Of a stretch of 64,000 nt of DNA, positions 17,061 through 25,845 are shown piece after piece. Made by a program: the position numbers and the translations under genes. Each line of letters starts with the position of its first letter. The first letter of the stretch is position 1. The notes below the pieces were generated by a model. The model was not told where the DNA came from. It searched no databases and saw nothing but the letters and a program-made list of their open reading frames with translations. The stretch covers positions 62,001 to 126,000 of the forward strand of contig NZ_JACIJC010000006.1 of NCBI RefSeq assembly GCF_014199215.1. The letters are read 5' to 3'. Origin of the DNA: Sphingobium boeckii (GTDB lineage Bacteria; Pseudomonadota; Alphaproteobacteria; Sphingomonadales; Sphingomonadaceae).

Positions 17061-17172
17061 ATCCGGGCCGAAAGCCCGGATGATGCCGCAACGCTTGGGC
17101 GGGGAACGCCTGACCGGGAGGCTGCTTTGTCCCGATCGTGCAATCTTAGGCGCGTGCCGGGGTGACGGGCAA
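17061..17172 (-). promoter_or_regulatory. Promoter and structured leader of chrA
   Basis: Reading the minus strand, TTGCCC (17172-17167), an 18-base spacer and TAAGAT (17148-17143) form a fair promoter. The predicted 5' leader of about 90 bases holds a perfect 8-base hairpin ATCCGGGC / GCCCGGAT (17081-17061) directly before the ribosome-binding region of chrA. No known riboswitch class was recognised. Confidence 0.4.
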
Positions 17173-17195
17173 GACGGGATTTGCTTTTGAAGGGT

Positions 17196-17225
17196 AAAGC
17201 CCCTCTCCCAACGGAAGAGGGGCTT
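17196..17225 (-). terminator. Intrinsic terminator of the tol-pal operon
   Basis: AAAGCCCCTCT (17196-17206) and AGAGGGGCTTT (17215-17225) form an 11-base perfect stem with a short loop, starting 8 bases after the pal stop. On the minus strand the outer pairs give a TTT at the 3' side. Confidence 0.8.
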
Positions 17226-17233
17226 TGAAGCGA

Positions 17234-17749
17234 TCAGCCGAGCGTCACGGTGACGGCGCGGCGGTTCTGCGCCCAGGCAGATTCATCCGAACCCACGGCG
17301 TCCGGGCGTTCCTTGCCATAGCTCACCGTGGTCAGGCGGCCCGCGGCCACGCCCTTGGAGATTAGATAGCTTTTTGCCGCATTGGCGCGGCGATCGCCCA
17401 GGGCGATGTTGTAATCGCGCGTGCCGCGTTCGTCGCAATGGCCCTCGATCGTCGCGCGGACATTGGGATATTGCTGAAGCCAGCCGACCTGGCTGTCCAG
17501 CGTGGCGCGATCGTCGTCTGTCAGCACATCTTCGTCCAAGCCGAAGAAGACGCGATCGGACGAGACCTTGGCAAGGAAATCACCCTGCGAGCCGGGCACG
17601 GGAACATTGTCCACGCCCGTGTCGACCACTTCAGTGCCAGTGCTGTTGTCCACAGGCGGCGGCGGCGCGTCTGCCACTTCCTTTTTGCCGCACGCGGCGA
17701 CAGCGAGCAGGCTCGCGGTGAGGATCAGTTTGGTAGCCAGTCGGGCCAT
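17234..17749 (-). CDS. pal: Peptidoglycan-associated lipoprotein Pal
   Basis: A 171-residue outer-membrane lipoprotein. The signal peptide ends in the lipobox LAVAAC with C20 as the lipidated residue. A short linker leads to an OmpA-like peptidoglycan-binding domain (VFFGLDEDVLTDDDR, EGHCDERGTRDYN, LGDRRANAAKSYL). Pal anchors the outer membrane to peptidoglycan and works with TolB. The ATG at 17749 has AAGGAA six bases upstream and was preferred to an ATG 18 bases earlier. It is the last gene of the ybgC-tolQRAB-pal cluster. Confidence 0.96.
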   Translation of the reverse strand: MARLATKLILTASLLAVAACGKKEVADAPPPPVDNSTGTEVVDTGVDNVPVPGSQGDFLAKVSSDRVFFGLDEDVLTDDDRATLDSQVGWLQQYPNVRATIEGHCDERGTRDYNIALGDRRANAAKSYLISKGVAAGRLTTVSYGKERPDAVGSDESAWAQNRRAVTVTLG

Positions 17750-17794
17750 GTCGGTTTCCTTCTTCATAGTAAACTCAAACCCACCCTGTTCCTT

Positions 17795-17812
17795 CCCCGT
17801 GCCCCCACGGGG
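17795..17812 (-). promoter_or_regulatory. Hairpin in the tolB-pal gap
   Basis: CCCCGTG and CACGGGG form a perfect 7-base stem with a 4-base loop, in the gap of about 90 bases between tolB and pal and some 45 bases before the pal start. No T-run follows. It may stabilise or adjust the pal message; this is inference. Confidence 0.35.
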
Positions 17813-17838
17813 TTGTTACGATAACAGAATTACACGTT

Positions 17839-19212
17839 TCACGGCAATAACGGTCCCCAGGCCGGATCGGATCCATCCAGCGGCGTGGGAATCTTGCGCT
17901 CGTTGCGCCCGGTGAGATCCACCTGCCACACGGCGGACTTGCCCGACCGACCGGGGCTGGAGCGGAAGAATTGGATCACGCGGCCATTGGGCGACCAGCT
18001 TGGCGCTTCATCCTGCCAGCCATTGGTCAGCAGACGTTCGCCACCGCCGGTGGGCGACATCACGCCGACCCGGAAACCGCCGCCGATCTTGGTGAAGGCG
18101 ATCAGATCGCCGCGCGGGCTCCATTCCGGGGTGGCCGAACGCCCGCCGCCAAAGCTGATCCGCTGCTGGCCGGAGCCGTCCGCATTCATCACATAGATTT
18201 GCTGGCTGCCGCCGCGATCGCTTTCGAACACGATCTTGCTGCCATCGGGCGAATAGCTGCCCCCGGTATCGATGCCGGGCGAATTGGTCAGCCGCTGGGG
18301 CGTGCCGCCGCCCGCGGCGGAGACGCGGTAGATGTCCGTATTGCCGCTGACCGACATGGAATAGAGGATGAAGCGGCCATCGGGCGAAAAGCGCGGCGAA
18401 AAGGTCTGGTTGACGCTTTCGGTGACAAGCTTCTGTTTGCCGGTGCCGATATCGTAAATATAGATGCGCGGGCGTTTGCCGATATAGCTCAGATACACGA
18501 TCTGCTTGTAATCCGGCGAGAAACGCGGGGTGAGCGCGATAGACTGGCCATTGGTGATGAAGCGGTGGTTCGCGCCGTCCGAATCCATGATCGCCAGCCG
18601 CTTGACGCGATTATCCTTAGGGCCGCTTTCGGCGATATAGGCGATGCGGCTATCGAAGAACGGGCTTTCGCCGGAAAGGCGCGCATAGATGGCGTCGGCA
18701 CATTTATGCGCGGCGCGCCGCCAGTCGCCCGGCGCGATATCGAAGCCCTGGCGGGTGAGTTCGGTGCCCAGCGCGACGTCGTAAAGATAGCAGCCGACGG
18801 TCAACTTGCCATCGCCCTTCGCGCGGACGAAGCCCTGAACCAGCGCTTCGGACGAGGCGCCACGCCAATAGGTGTATGCCGGCGCGGTCACCTCGCCAAA
18901 GGTGATCCCGCGCACCGAATCCGGACCCTTGGGCCGGAACAGGCCCGAATTGCGCAGATCGGCGGTGATGACTTCGGCGACCTGACGACCGAGCGCTTCG
19001 GTCGATCCCGCGGGTGTAGCGACCGCTTGCGGCGTGGCGAGCGCGGGCACGGCGATGACGAGATCGTCGCCGCTTTCGTCGGTCACGTCCACGCTCAGGC
19101 CCGATTCCCCCGTGGAGACCGATGGCGGGGACACGGCCTGCGCCGCGAGCGGGGAGACGGTGGTCAGCGCGGTGGCGCACAGGCCAAGAGCGAGGGTGCG
19201 GAAACGGGTCAT
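17839..19212 (-). CDS. tolB: Tol-Pal system beta-propeller protein TolB
   Basis: A 457-residue periplasmic protein with signal peptide MTRFRTLALGLCATALTTVS...LAAQA. It has an N-terminal alpha/beta domain and then a six-bladed propeller built of repeats such as RFSPDGRFILYSMSVSGNTD, YSPDGSKIVFESDRGGSQQ and WSPRGDLIAFTKIGGG. It binds Pal and relays TolA action during outer-membrane constriction. It starts 3 bases after the tolA stop. Length and repeat pattern are standard. Confidence 0.96.
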   Translation of the reverse strand: MTRFRTLALGLCATALTTVSPLAAQAVSPPSVSTGESGLSVDVTDESGDDLVIAVPALATPQAVATPAGSTEALGRQVAEVITADLRNSGLFRPKGPDSVRGITFGEVTAPAYTYWRGASSEALVQGFVRAKGDGKLTVGCYLYDVALGTELTRQGFDIAPGDWRRAAHKCADAIYARLSGESPFFDSRIAYIAESGPKDNRVKRLAIMDSDGANHRFITNGQSIALTPRFSPDYKQIVYLSYIGKRPRIYIYDIGTGKQKLVTESVNQTFSPRFSPDGRFILYSMSVSGNTDIYRVSAAGGGTPQRLTNSPGIDTGGSYSPDGSKIVFESDRGGSQQIYVMNADGSGQQRISFGGGRSATPEWSPRGDLIAFTKIGGGFRVGVMSPTGGGERLLTNGWQDEAPSWSPNGRVIQFFRSSPGRSGKSAVWQVDLTGRNERKIPTPLDGSDPAWGPLLP

Positions 19213-19214
19213 GA

Positions 19215-20024
19215 TCAGAGCCTTTTATCGAATGATACAGGATTGATGGTCTTCCACGCATCATAAAGCGCGGGCGGCAATTTGAACGGCGCGGCCAGCT
19301 TGACCGCCTTGATCGCATTTTCACGATGCAATTGCATCTGCGCACGGTTGCTGTCCGTCACGCCGGTGGTGCGCAGAAAACGGATATCGGTGATACTGCC
19401 ATTGGGGGCGAGGCTGATCGCCAGTTCGGTGCGCAACTGATCGGCGTCCGCACCGGTCGGCGCTTTCCAGTGCGGCTTGAGCTGGCGGCGGATTTCCGCG
19501 GCCAGAGCGGATTTCTGGGCCGGGCCGACGGTGGACGCCGGTGCCCCCGCGGAAGCCGCATTGGTGCGGGGCTTGTCGCTCAAACCCTTGGTGAGATCGC
19601 CCAGCGAACCGCGTTGCTTGGGCGGCTGTTTCGCCGGGGTCTGCTTTGCGGGCTTCGCCGCTGCGGCGGGCTTGGCGGGCGCTGGCTTGGGTTTGGGCTG
19701 CGGTTGCGGCGTGGGTTGGGGCTTGGCGGGTTGCGGCTGCACGCGCGGCTGGGGCGTGGGCTGCACCTGCGGCATCGGCTCGGGCGTCGGCGCTTCGGGC
19801 GTATCCATGTCAGCAGGATCGGGCGATTGCGCGGCGGGCGGCTGCGCGTCGGGCGTGGGCGAGGCGCTCTGCAGCGCCACCTCGTCGCTCAGCGTGACAT
19901 CCATCGTCTCGGGCTGCAGCTTCAGCGCGTCATTCGGGCTGAAGCCGACCGAGAGCAGGCCGAACAAGGCGACATGGCCGATCACGGCCACGCCGAGGCT
20001 GGTGCGTTCGGCCCGGTCCATCAA
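19215..20024 (-). CDS. tolA: TolA-like cell envelope protein with TonB/TolA C-terminal domain
   Basis: A 269-residue protein anchored by one N-terminal membrane helix (VAVIGHVALFGLLSVGF). A long proline/lysine/glutamine-rich periplasmic linker covers about residues 60-150 (repeats such as PQPQPKPKP). The C-terminal TonB/TolA domain contains EIRRQLKPHWKAP and the usual late beta strands. It links TolQR energy to TolB-Pal. The ATGA overlap with tolR indicates coupling. The proline-rich linker differs from the alanine helix of E. coli TolA and is common in sphingomonads. Confidence 0.9.
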   Translation of the reverse strand: MMDRAERTSLGVAVIGHVALFGLLSVGFSPNDALKLQPETMDVTLSDEVALQSASPTPDAQPPAAQSPDPADMDTPEAPTPEPMPQVQPTPQPRVQPQPAKPQPTPQPQPKPKPAPAKPAAAAKPAKQTPAKQPPKQRGSLGDLTKGLSDKPRTNAASAGAPASTVGPAQKSALAAEIRRQLKPHWKAPTGADADQLRTELAISLAPNGSITDIRFLRTTGVTDSNRAQMQLHRENAIKAVKLAAPFKLPPALYDAWKTINPVSFDKRL

Positions 20025-20475
20025 TTCGGCGCCGCAGCGGACGCCTCGCCGCCCTGCGTCGTGACCAGGGAAACCTTGTTCAGCCCGGCGCGGTTAAGCT
20101 CGCCCATCACGCCCATCACGCGATCATAGCGCAGTGCGCGATCGGCACGCAGGAAGATTTGCGGCGCATCCTGACCTTCGGCGGGCTGCTTGGTCGCCAA
20201 AATTTCGGGCAGTGCGGCATCGGCCACCGCCACATCATCCACGAACAGCCGGCCGTCGGCATCGAGCGTGATCTGAACGGGCTCCTGATCCTGATCCAGC
20301 GCCTTGGCGCGGCTGTCCGGCAGGTTCACGGGCACGCCGGTGACAAGCAGGGGGGCGGTGACCATGAAGATGATGAGCAGCACGAGCATCACGTCCACGA
20401 ACGGCGTGACGTTGATCTCCGCCATGGGCGCGCGGCGACCGCGGCCGCGGGAGGAGGGAAGCTGGCCCATGCCCA

Positions 20476-20476
<1 letters not shown>
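20021..20476 (-). CDS. tolR: Biopolymer transport protein TolR (ExbD/TolR family)
   Basis: A 151-residue inner-membrane protein. A basic N-terminus (SSRGRGRRAPMAEIN) is followed by one membrane helix with the proton-path aspartate in VTPFVDVMLVLLIIFMV, and then a periplasmic domain with LPDSRAKALDQ and FLRADRALRYDRVMGVM. With TolQ it uses the proton motive force to drive TolA. Its ATG overlaps the tolQ stop by one base, and its own stop overlaps tolA by four. Confidence 0.95.
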
Positions 20477-21174
<698 letters not shown>

Positions 21175-21196
21175 CGCGGTTTTCTAATCCTTGTTT

Positions 21197-21634
21197 TCAC
21201 AGCAGCCGCTCGAACGCTTCGACCCATAAGCGCGGCTGACGCCTGGGCTTCCCATTGGGGGAGAGAAACGCCGCAAGCACATCCGCTTCCGTTACAATTT
21301 CGTCGCCGCGCATGACCCTTTGATGAATAAGGCAGGTGGCGGCACGGATTTCTTTCACCCGGCTGACAACGAGCAATGCGTCATCGAGTTTCGCCGGGCG
21401 GCGATATTTGATCGTGAGATCGGCCACGGCATAGACGCCTTCGCCGCCGTCATGCGCCGCGCGCTGATCGATTCCGGCGCAGGACAGCATGTCCGATCGG
21501 GCGCGCTCCATGAAGCGCAGATAATTGGCGTGATAGACGATGCCCGACAGATCGGTGTCCTCGAAATAGACGCGGACCGCGAAATGGTGCGCCTTGCCGG
21601 CGAAATGGCCTGCATAGGGCTGATCGGAAGTCAT
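21197..21634 (-). CDS. ybgC: YbgC/Tol-Pal-associated acyl-CoA thioesterase
   Basis: A 145-residue hotdog-fold thioesterase. The active-site block VYFEDTDLSGIVYHANYLRF carries the catalytic aspartate and is diagnostic for the 4HBT/YbgC group, as is MERARSDML. It hydrolyses acyl-CoA or acyl-ACP and is a usual first gene of tol-pal clusters. The ATG at 21634 fits the conserved N-terminus, but no good ribosome-binding sequence precedes it. A repeat element fills the gap to ruvB. Confidence 0.9.
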   Translation of the reverse strand: MTSDQPYAGHFAGKAHHFAVRVYFEDTDLSGIVYHANYLRFMERARSDMLSCAGIDQRAAHDGGEGVYAVADLTIKYRRPAKLDDALLVVSRVKEIRAATCLIHQRVMRGDEIVTEADVLAAFLSPNGKPRRQPRLWVEAFERLL

Positions 21635-21708
21635 CGGAGGTGCCTTAGCCGCTGGGGGATAAGGGGTGAACCCCCATTCGGCCCGTTGGCGTAACGATTG
21701 GTCTTGAG

Positions 21709-21834
21709 CCATTCCTCCCCGGAAAGGGGGAGGGGGACCGCCCGAAGGGTGGTGGAGGGGCAGTCGCGCGCACCGAGCGCGGCCACTACCCCTCCGTCAC
21801 GCTGCGCGTGCCACCTCCCCCGAGGGGGGAGGGA
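21709..21834. repeat. Dispersed palindromic repeat, family C, copy 1
   Basis: About 126 bases of alternating CCTCCCC and GGGGAGG blocks that abut the ruvB stop. Read on the plus strand it matches, nearly base for base, the reverse complement of the copy at 24204-24326. Shared blocks include CATTCCTCCCCGGAA, GGTGGAGGGGCAGTC, CGCGCACCG and CCCCTCCGTCAC. It has no ORF. It lies between ruvB and ybgC inside a minus-strand operon. Confidence 0.85.
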
Positions 21835-21835
21835 T

Positions 21836-22867
21836 TCACTTCCCGTCGAACAGACCATCCTGCCCGGCTTCGGGCGGCGGGTTCAGACCCAGATGCAGCC
21901 AGCCGCGGCTGTTGAGGCAGCGGCCCCGCGCGGTGCGGGCGATCAGGCCGAGCTGGATCAGATACGGTTCGATCACCTCCTCGATCGTGTCGCGCGGTTC
22001 GCTGAGACCCGCAGCGAGCGTCTCCACGCCCACCGGCCCGCCACGATAGATGTCGGCGATCATCATCAGATAGCGGCGATCCATCGCGTCGAGGCCGAGC
22101 TTGTCCACCTCCAGCCGGTTGAGCGCGGCGTCGGCGGCGTGCGCGTCCACGATCGGCGTGCCCGCCACATTGGCGAAATCGCGCACCCGGCGCAGCAGCC
22201 GTCCGGCGATCCGCGGGGTGCCGCGCGCGCGCTTGGCGATCTCATGTGCGCCATCGTCGGCCAGCGGCAGCGCCAGCAGATGCGCGGCGCGGCGCACCAC
22301 CTGCTCTAACTCGTCCACGGTGTAGAAATGCAGGCGCACGGGGATGCCGAAGCGATCGCGTAGCGGCTGGGTGAGCAGCCCCTGCCGCGTGGTCGCGCCC
22401 ACCAGCGTGAATTTGGGGAGATCGATGCGGACCGAGCGGGCGGATGGCCCCTCGCCGATCATCAGATCGAGTGCACGATCCTCCATCGCGGGATAGAGTA
22501 CCTCCTCTACCGCGGGATTGAGGCGGTGGATCTCGTCGATGAAGAGGACGTCGCCATCCTCCAGATTGGTGAGCAAAGCCGCCAGATCGCCGGATTTGGC
22601 GATCACCGGCCCCGATGTCGCGCGGAAACCCACGCCCAGTTCGCGCGCGATGATCTGCGCCAGCGTGGTCTTGCCCAGACCGGGCGGGCCGAAAAACAGC
22701 ACATGATCCAGCGCATCGCCCCGGCCTCGTGCGGCTTCGATGAACACCCGCAAATTCTCGCGCGCGGACTTTTGGCCGACGAACTCGTCCAGCGTCTTGG
22801 GGCGGAGCGCCGCGTCCAGGTCTTCCGGCTTGCGGATTGGGGTGATGAGGCGATCGGTGTCGGTCAT
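21836..22867 (-). CDS. ruvB: Holliday junction branch-migration helicase RuvB
   Basis: A 343-residue AAA+ motor. Seen are the early [13 protein letters not shown], Walker A in [13 protein letters not shown], Walker B in [11 protein letters not shown], sensor and arginine-finger region [19 protein letters not shown], and the winged-helix end ([16 protein letters not shown]). It works with RuvA to migrate Holliday junctions, which RuvC then cuts. The ATG at 22867 was chosen because the upstream extension translates repeat DNA. Confidence 0.97.
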   Translation of the reverse strand: MTDTDRLITPIRKPEDLDAALRPKTLDEFVGQKSARENLRVFIEAARGRGDALDHVLFFGPPGLGKTTLAQIIARELGVGFRATSGPVIAKSGDLAALLTNLEDGDVLFIDEIHRLNPAVEEVLYPAMEDRALDLMIGEGPSARSVRIDLPKFTLVGATTRQGLLTQPLRDRFGIPVRLHFYTVDELEQVVRRAAHLLALPLADDGAHEIAKRARGTPRIAGRLLRRVRDFANVAGTPIVDAHAADAALNRLEVDKLGLDAMDRRYLMMIADIYRGGPVGVETLAAGLSEPRDTIEEVIEPYLIQLGLIARTARGRCLNSRGWLHLGLNPPPEAGQDGLFDGK

Positions 22868-22875
22868 GTCACCTA

Positions 22876-22959
22876 CGTCCCTCGACTTCGCTCGGGACAA
22901 ACGGTTTCTGGAGGAGCGGAACAAATTTATCCGTTTGTGTCGAGCGAAGTCGAGACACG
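22876..22959. repeat. Dispersed palindromic repeat, family A, copy 1
   Basis: Two inverted arms of about 29 bases: the left holds TCCCTCGACTTCGCTCGGGA and CAAACGG, the right CCGTTTGTGTCGAGCGAAG and TCGAGACACG. They pair with few mismatches around a short centre. It fills the whole ruvA-ruvB gap, ending at the ruvA stop. Two more copies are at 31701-31773 and 35824-35896. Confidence 0.85.
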
Positions 22960-23556
22960 TTATTTCGCCGCCTTCTTCAACGCCAGCCGCACCAAAGCAT
23001 CCAGCGTCGCGCCTTCGCCCAGATCGGCTTCAGCAGCGTTCACCGCGGCATTCGCCTCGCCCGGCTTGAAGCCCAGATTGAGCAGGGCCGACACAGCATC
23101 CGCCGCAGCACCGGCCACCGGCGCAGATGTCGGCAGGCCGGGTGCGAGCGCGATGCCGCCCACCTTGTCCTTCAATTCCATCACGATGCGCTGCGCCAGT
23201 TTCGGGCCGACGCCGTTCGCGCGGGACACCATCGCCTTGTCGCCGCTGGCGACGGCGCGCTGGAGTTCGGATGAATCAAGCGCGGACAGGATCGCGAGCG
23301 CGACGCGGCCGCCGACGCCCTGCACCGAGGTGAGCAAGCGAAACCAGTCGCGCTCGTCTGCGGTGGCGAAGCCCATCAGGCGGATGAAATCCTCGGCCAC
23401 CAGCATCTCGGTATGGATGGTCACCGCGCCGCCGATCGGGCCGATGGCGGCGAGCGTGCGGGCGGAGGCGCCGACCAGATAGCCGACCCCCGCGACGTCG
23501 ATCACGGCATGGTCAATGCCGGTGCTGACGAGTTCCCCCCTGAGACGTGCGATCAT
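22960..23556 (-). CDS. ruvA: Holliday junction DNA-binding protein RuvA
   Basis: A 198-residue protein with an OB-fold N-terminal domain ([20 protein letters not shown]), helix-hairpin-helix motifs ([20 protein letters not shown] and [20 protein letters not shown]), and a C-terminal RuvB-contact domain ([20 protein letters not shown]). As a tetramer it holds the four-way junction flat for RuvB. The length is standard. Palindromic repeats of two different families flank it. Confidence 0.96.
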   Translation of the reverse strand: MIARLRGELVSTGIDHAVIDVAGVGYLVGASARTLAAIGPIGGAVTIHTEMLVAEDFIRLMGFATADERDWFRLLTSVQGVGGRVALAILSALDSSELQRAVASGDKAMVSRANGVGPKLAQRIVMELKDKVGGIALAPGLPTSAPVAGAAADAVSALLNLGFKPGEANAAVNAAEADLGEGATLDALVRLALKKAAK

Positions 23557-23595
23557 GATTTGTTCTTAGGTGGAAAAGCAGGTTTTGCAAACACC

Positions 23596-23684
23596 CGTCA
23601 TTCCCGCGAAAGTGGGAATTCCGCTGCCTTTGCGATGGCGCCGAACAAAGAAGAAGCGGGATCCCCGCTTTCGCGAGGATGACG
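23596..23684. repeat. Dispersed palindromic repeat, family B, copy 1
   Basis: An inverted pair: CGTCATTCCCGCGAAAGTGG at the left and ATCCCCGCTTTCGCGAGGAT with GACG at the right, with about 45 bases between. It sits in the ruvC-ruvA gap. A second copy with a CCTGCGCGGGAATGACG arm lies at 47883-47970. Confidence 0.85.
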
Positions 23685-23712
23685 AAGAAAAAAAGGGATA
23701 GAGTGACGAGGC

Positions 23713-24198
23713 TTAAAAAATCCGCCGCGCGCTGGCCACATGATGCGCGTGGGTGATCGCCACAGCGAGCGCGTCGGCTGCGTCCGCGCCCGCGATCTTC
23801 ACGCCGGGCAACAGGCGGGAGACCATCGCATGGACCTGCGCCTTTTCGGCATTGCCCACGCCGACGACCGCCTTTTTCACCAGCCGGGCGGCATATTCGC
23901 CCACTGCGATGCCGGTGCGTGCGGGCGCGAGCAGGCAGATGCCGCGCGCCTGGCCGAGCTTCAGCGTCGATTGCGGGTTCACATTGACGAACACCTCCTC
24001 CACCGCTGCGCCGTCGGGCCGGTAGTGCAGCAGCAGATCGGTGAGCGCGGCGTCGAGCGTCACGAGCCGTTCGGGCAGCGGTGCCTTGCTGTCGGTCTTG
24101 ATCTGGCCATTGGCGATATGGCTCAAGCGGTTGCCCTCGGCCACAATGACGCCCCAGCCGGTGGTGCCCAGACCCGGATCAAGACCGAGGATGATCAG
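23713..24198 (-). CDS. ruvC: Holliday junction endonuclease RuvC
   Basis: A 161-residue resolvase starting [17 protein letters not shown], where the first catalytic aspartate sits in LDPG. Others follow in AAVEEVF and [15 protein letters not shown]. No ATG, GTG or TTG lies at the expected site. The CTG at 24198 has GGAGGG seven bases upstream and gives the expected N-terminus; the only other usual start is a TTG at 24216, inside the upstream repeat and without a ribosome-binding sequence. The GGAGG itself is part of repeat C copy 2. The protein is otherwise complete. Confidence 0.9.
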   Translation of the reverse strand: MIILGLDPGLGTTGWGVIVAEGNRLSHIANGQIKTDSKAPLPERLVTLDAALTDLLLHYRPDGAAVEEVFVNVNPQSTLKLGQARGICLLAPARTGIAVGEYAARLVKKAVVGVGNAEKAQVHAMVSRLLPGVKIAGADAADALAVAITHAHHVASARRIF

Positions 24199-24203
24199 AG
24201 AGA

Positions 24204-24326
24204 TCCCTCCCCGCAACGGGGAGGTGGCACCCGGAGGGTGACGGAGGGGCAGTGGCCCCGTCCGGTGCGCGTGACTGCCCCTCCACCGGCTCCGCCGGTC
24301 CCCCTCCCCGTTCCGGGGAGGAATGG
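24204..24326. repeat. Dispersed palindromic repeat, family C, copy 2
   Basis: About 123 bases, an inverted near-copy of 21709-21834. It fits between the yebC stop (24332) and the ruvC start (24198), so the two copies bracket ruvC-ruvA-ruvB in opposite orientation. Its CTCCCC arm supplies, on the minus strand, the GGGGAGGG that serves as the ruvC ribosome-binding sequence. Confidence 0.85.
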
Positions 24327-24331
24327 GCGAG

Positions 24332-25072
24332 TCACCCCAATTTCTCCATCACATCATCGGGCACTTCATAATTGCCCCAGACGGTCTGGACGTCATCATC
24401 GTCGTCCAGCGTGTCGATCAGCTTGAGCAGGCTCGCCGCGGTGGCCTCGTCGACCACGATCATCGTCTGCGGACGCCAGGCGAGCTTCGCCGTCTCGGCT
24501 TCGCCCAGCACAGGCTCAAGCGCCTTGGCGACCTCATGCAGCGCATCCTGCGCGGTCCAGATTTCATGGCCCTCATCGGAAGACACGTCTTCGGCCCCGG
24601 CTTCCAGCGCGGCTTCGAACACGGTTTCGGCGTCGCCCGCCTTGCCCGGATATTCGATCAGCCCCATGCGATCGAAGCCGTGGCTCACCGAGCCGCTGGC
24701 ACCCAGATTGCCGCCATTCTTGGAGAAGGCGGTGCGCACGTTGGTCGCGGTGCGGTTGCGATTGTCGGACAGCGCTTCCACGATCAGCGAGACACCACCG
24801 GGGCCGAAGCCCTCATAGCGGATTTCCTCGTAATTCTCCGCATCACCGCCGACCGCCTTGTCGATCGCGCGCTGGATATTGTCCTTGGGCATGGACTGCG
24901 CCTTGGCCGCGTTCACGGCCAGGCGCAGTCGCGGGTTCATATCCGGATCGGGCAGGCCCGATTTCGCCGCGACGGTGATTTCGCGGCTGAGCTTGGAGAA
25001 CATCGAGGACCGTTTCTTGTCCTGCGCGCCCTTGCGGTGCATGATGTTCTTGAATTTGCTATGGCCTGCCAT
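24332..25072 (-). CDS. yebC: YebC/PmpR family protein (translation or transcription factor)
   Basis: A 246-residue protein with the family start [20 protein letters not shown]. The middle block [20 protein letters not shown] and the C-terminal [20 protein letters not shown] are standard. YebC proteins were first described as transcription regulators near ruvC, and some members assist ribosomes at proline stretches; which role applies cannot be told from sequence. It is the first gene of the yebC-ruvCAB-ybgC-tol-pal block. Both ends and length are normal. Confidence 0.94.
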   Translation of the reverse strand: MAGHSKFKNIMHRKGAQDKKRSSMFSKLSREITVAAKSGLPDPDMNPRLRLAVNAAKAQSMPKDNIQRAIDKAVGGDAENYEEIRYEGFGPGGVSLIVEALSDNRNRTATNVRTAFSKNGGNLGASGSVSHGFDRMGLIEYPGKAGDAETVFEAALEAGAEDVSSDEGHEIWTAQDALHEVAKALEPVLGEAETAKLAWRPQTMIVVDEATAASLLKLIDTLDDDDDVQTVWGNYEVPDDVMEKLG

Positions 25073-25104
25073 AAGCCTCTGCTTTCCCTCTCATATTCAA
25101 CGCA

Positions 25105-25344
25105 TCAGTCGATGCCGAGCGCTGCCTTATAGGTATCGAGCAATGCTTCCATTTCCGCGCGGTCATGGGCTTCCATCTTCCGCAAACGGACGATCTGGCG
25201 CATGATCTTGCCATCATAGCCATTGCCCTTGGCTTCGGCATAAACATCACGGATATCGTCCGCGATCCCCTTTTTCTCTTCTTCGAGGCGTTCGATCCGC
25301 TCGATGAACAGCCGCAACTGATCGGCTGCGACATTGTCGCTCAT
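25105..25344 (-). CDS. gapR: DUF2312 nucleoid-associated protein GapR
   Basis: A 79-residue coiled-coil protein: [20 protein letters not shown] followed by [20 protein letters not shown] and a basic helix [14 protein letters not shown]. This is the UPF0335/DUF2312 family, whose Caulobacter member GapR clamps overtwisted DNA ahead of polymerases. The ATG at 25344 has GGAG six bases upstream, better than a TTG four codons earlier. It lies upstream of yebC with a 32-base gap and may share its transcript. Confidence 0.92.
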   Translation of the reverse strand: MSDNVAADQLRLFIERIERLEEEKKGIADDIRDVYAEAKGNGYDGKIMRQIVRLRKMEAHDRAEMEALLDTYKAALGID

Positions 25345-25395
25345 GTGATTCTCCAATTGATGAACCGGTGCCTCTAGGGCAGCGGCCAGCCCGGC

Positions 25396-25773
25396 TCAAG
25401 TGTCGTGCGACGGTGCCGTCATCGAAGGCGGGTCGCTGGCGGGAAAGCTCTCGTCCAGCGCCTCGTCCAGCGCGTCCTCGCGGTGGTTACGCGCCACGCT
25501 TTCCGCCATCTTCGCGATCTGATCGGGCGAAGCGGGCAATTGATGCGTCGCTTTCCACTGGGCATAGGACATCCCATAGACCGCCTGGCGGCCCGCATCC
25601 TTGTCGAACGCGCCCCCGCTCGCCTCGGCCAGCCAGTCCCCCAGGCAATTGCGGCAGAAGCCCGCAAGGCCCATCAGGTCCACATTCTGCGCATCTGTCC
25701 TATATTGCATATGAGCGACCAGACGACGGAAGGCTGCGGCGGCCGTGGCGTCGTCGATCTCGTCGATTGTCAT
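25396..25773 (-). CDS. DUF1244 domain protein with a SFPASDPPS C-terminal tail
   Basis: A 125-residue protein. The DUF1244 domain runs from about residue 15 to 85: FRRLVAHMQYRTDAQNVDLM, then GFCRNCLGDWL with two cysteines, then YGMSYAQWKATHQ. After it comes a separate acidic tail ending LDEALDESFPASDPPSMT, a motif that recurs at the C-termini of otherwise unrelated small alphaproteobacterial proteins. The function of domain and tail is unknown. It is divergent from pyk with a gap of about 70 bases. Confidence 0.85.
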   Translation of the reverse strand: MTIDEIDDATAAAAFRRLVAHMQYRTDAQNVDLMGLAGFCRNCLGDWLAEASGGAFDKDAGRQAVYGMSYAQWKATHQLPASPDQIAKMAESVARNHREDALDEALDESFPASDPPSMTAPSHDT

Positions 25774-25845
25774 GTGGGGCGCTCCATGGTTGAACTGTCT
25801 CGATTAAGGCTTAAGGCGCGTCGATAACAAGTCAGCGGAGAGTTT

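Noticed and set aside
17061-17172. A known riboswitch class upstream of chrA
   Set aside because: The hairpins were compared with remembered consensus features of common classes and none matched; only a structured leader is claimed.
21709-24326. Family C repeats as ends of an insertion sequence or composite transposon
   Set aside because: The interior holds only ruvCAB genes in normal order and no transposase, and no target duplications were seen. The copies look like REP-type elements.
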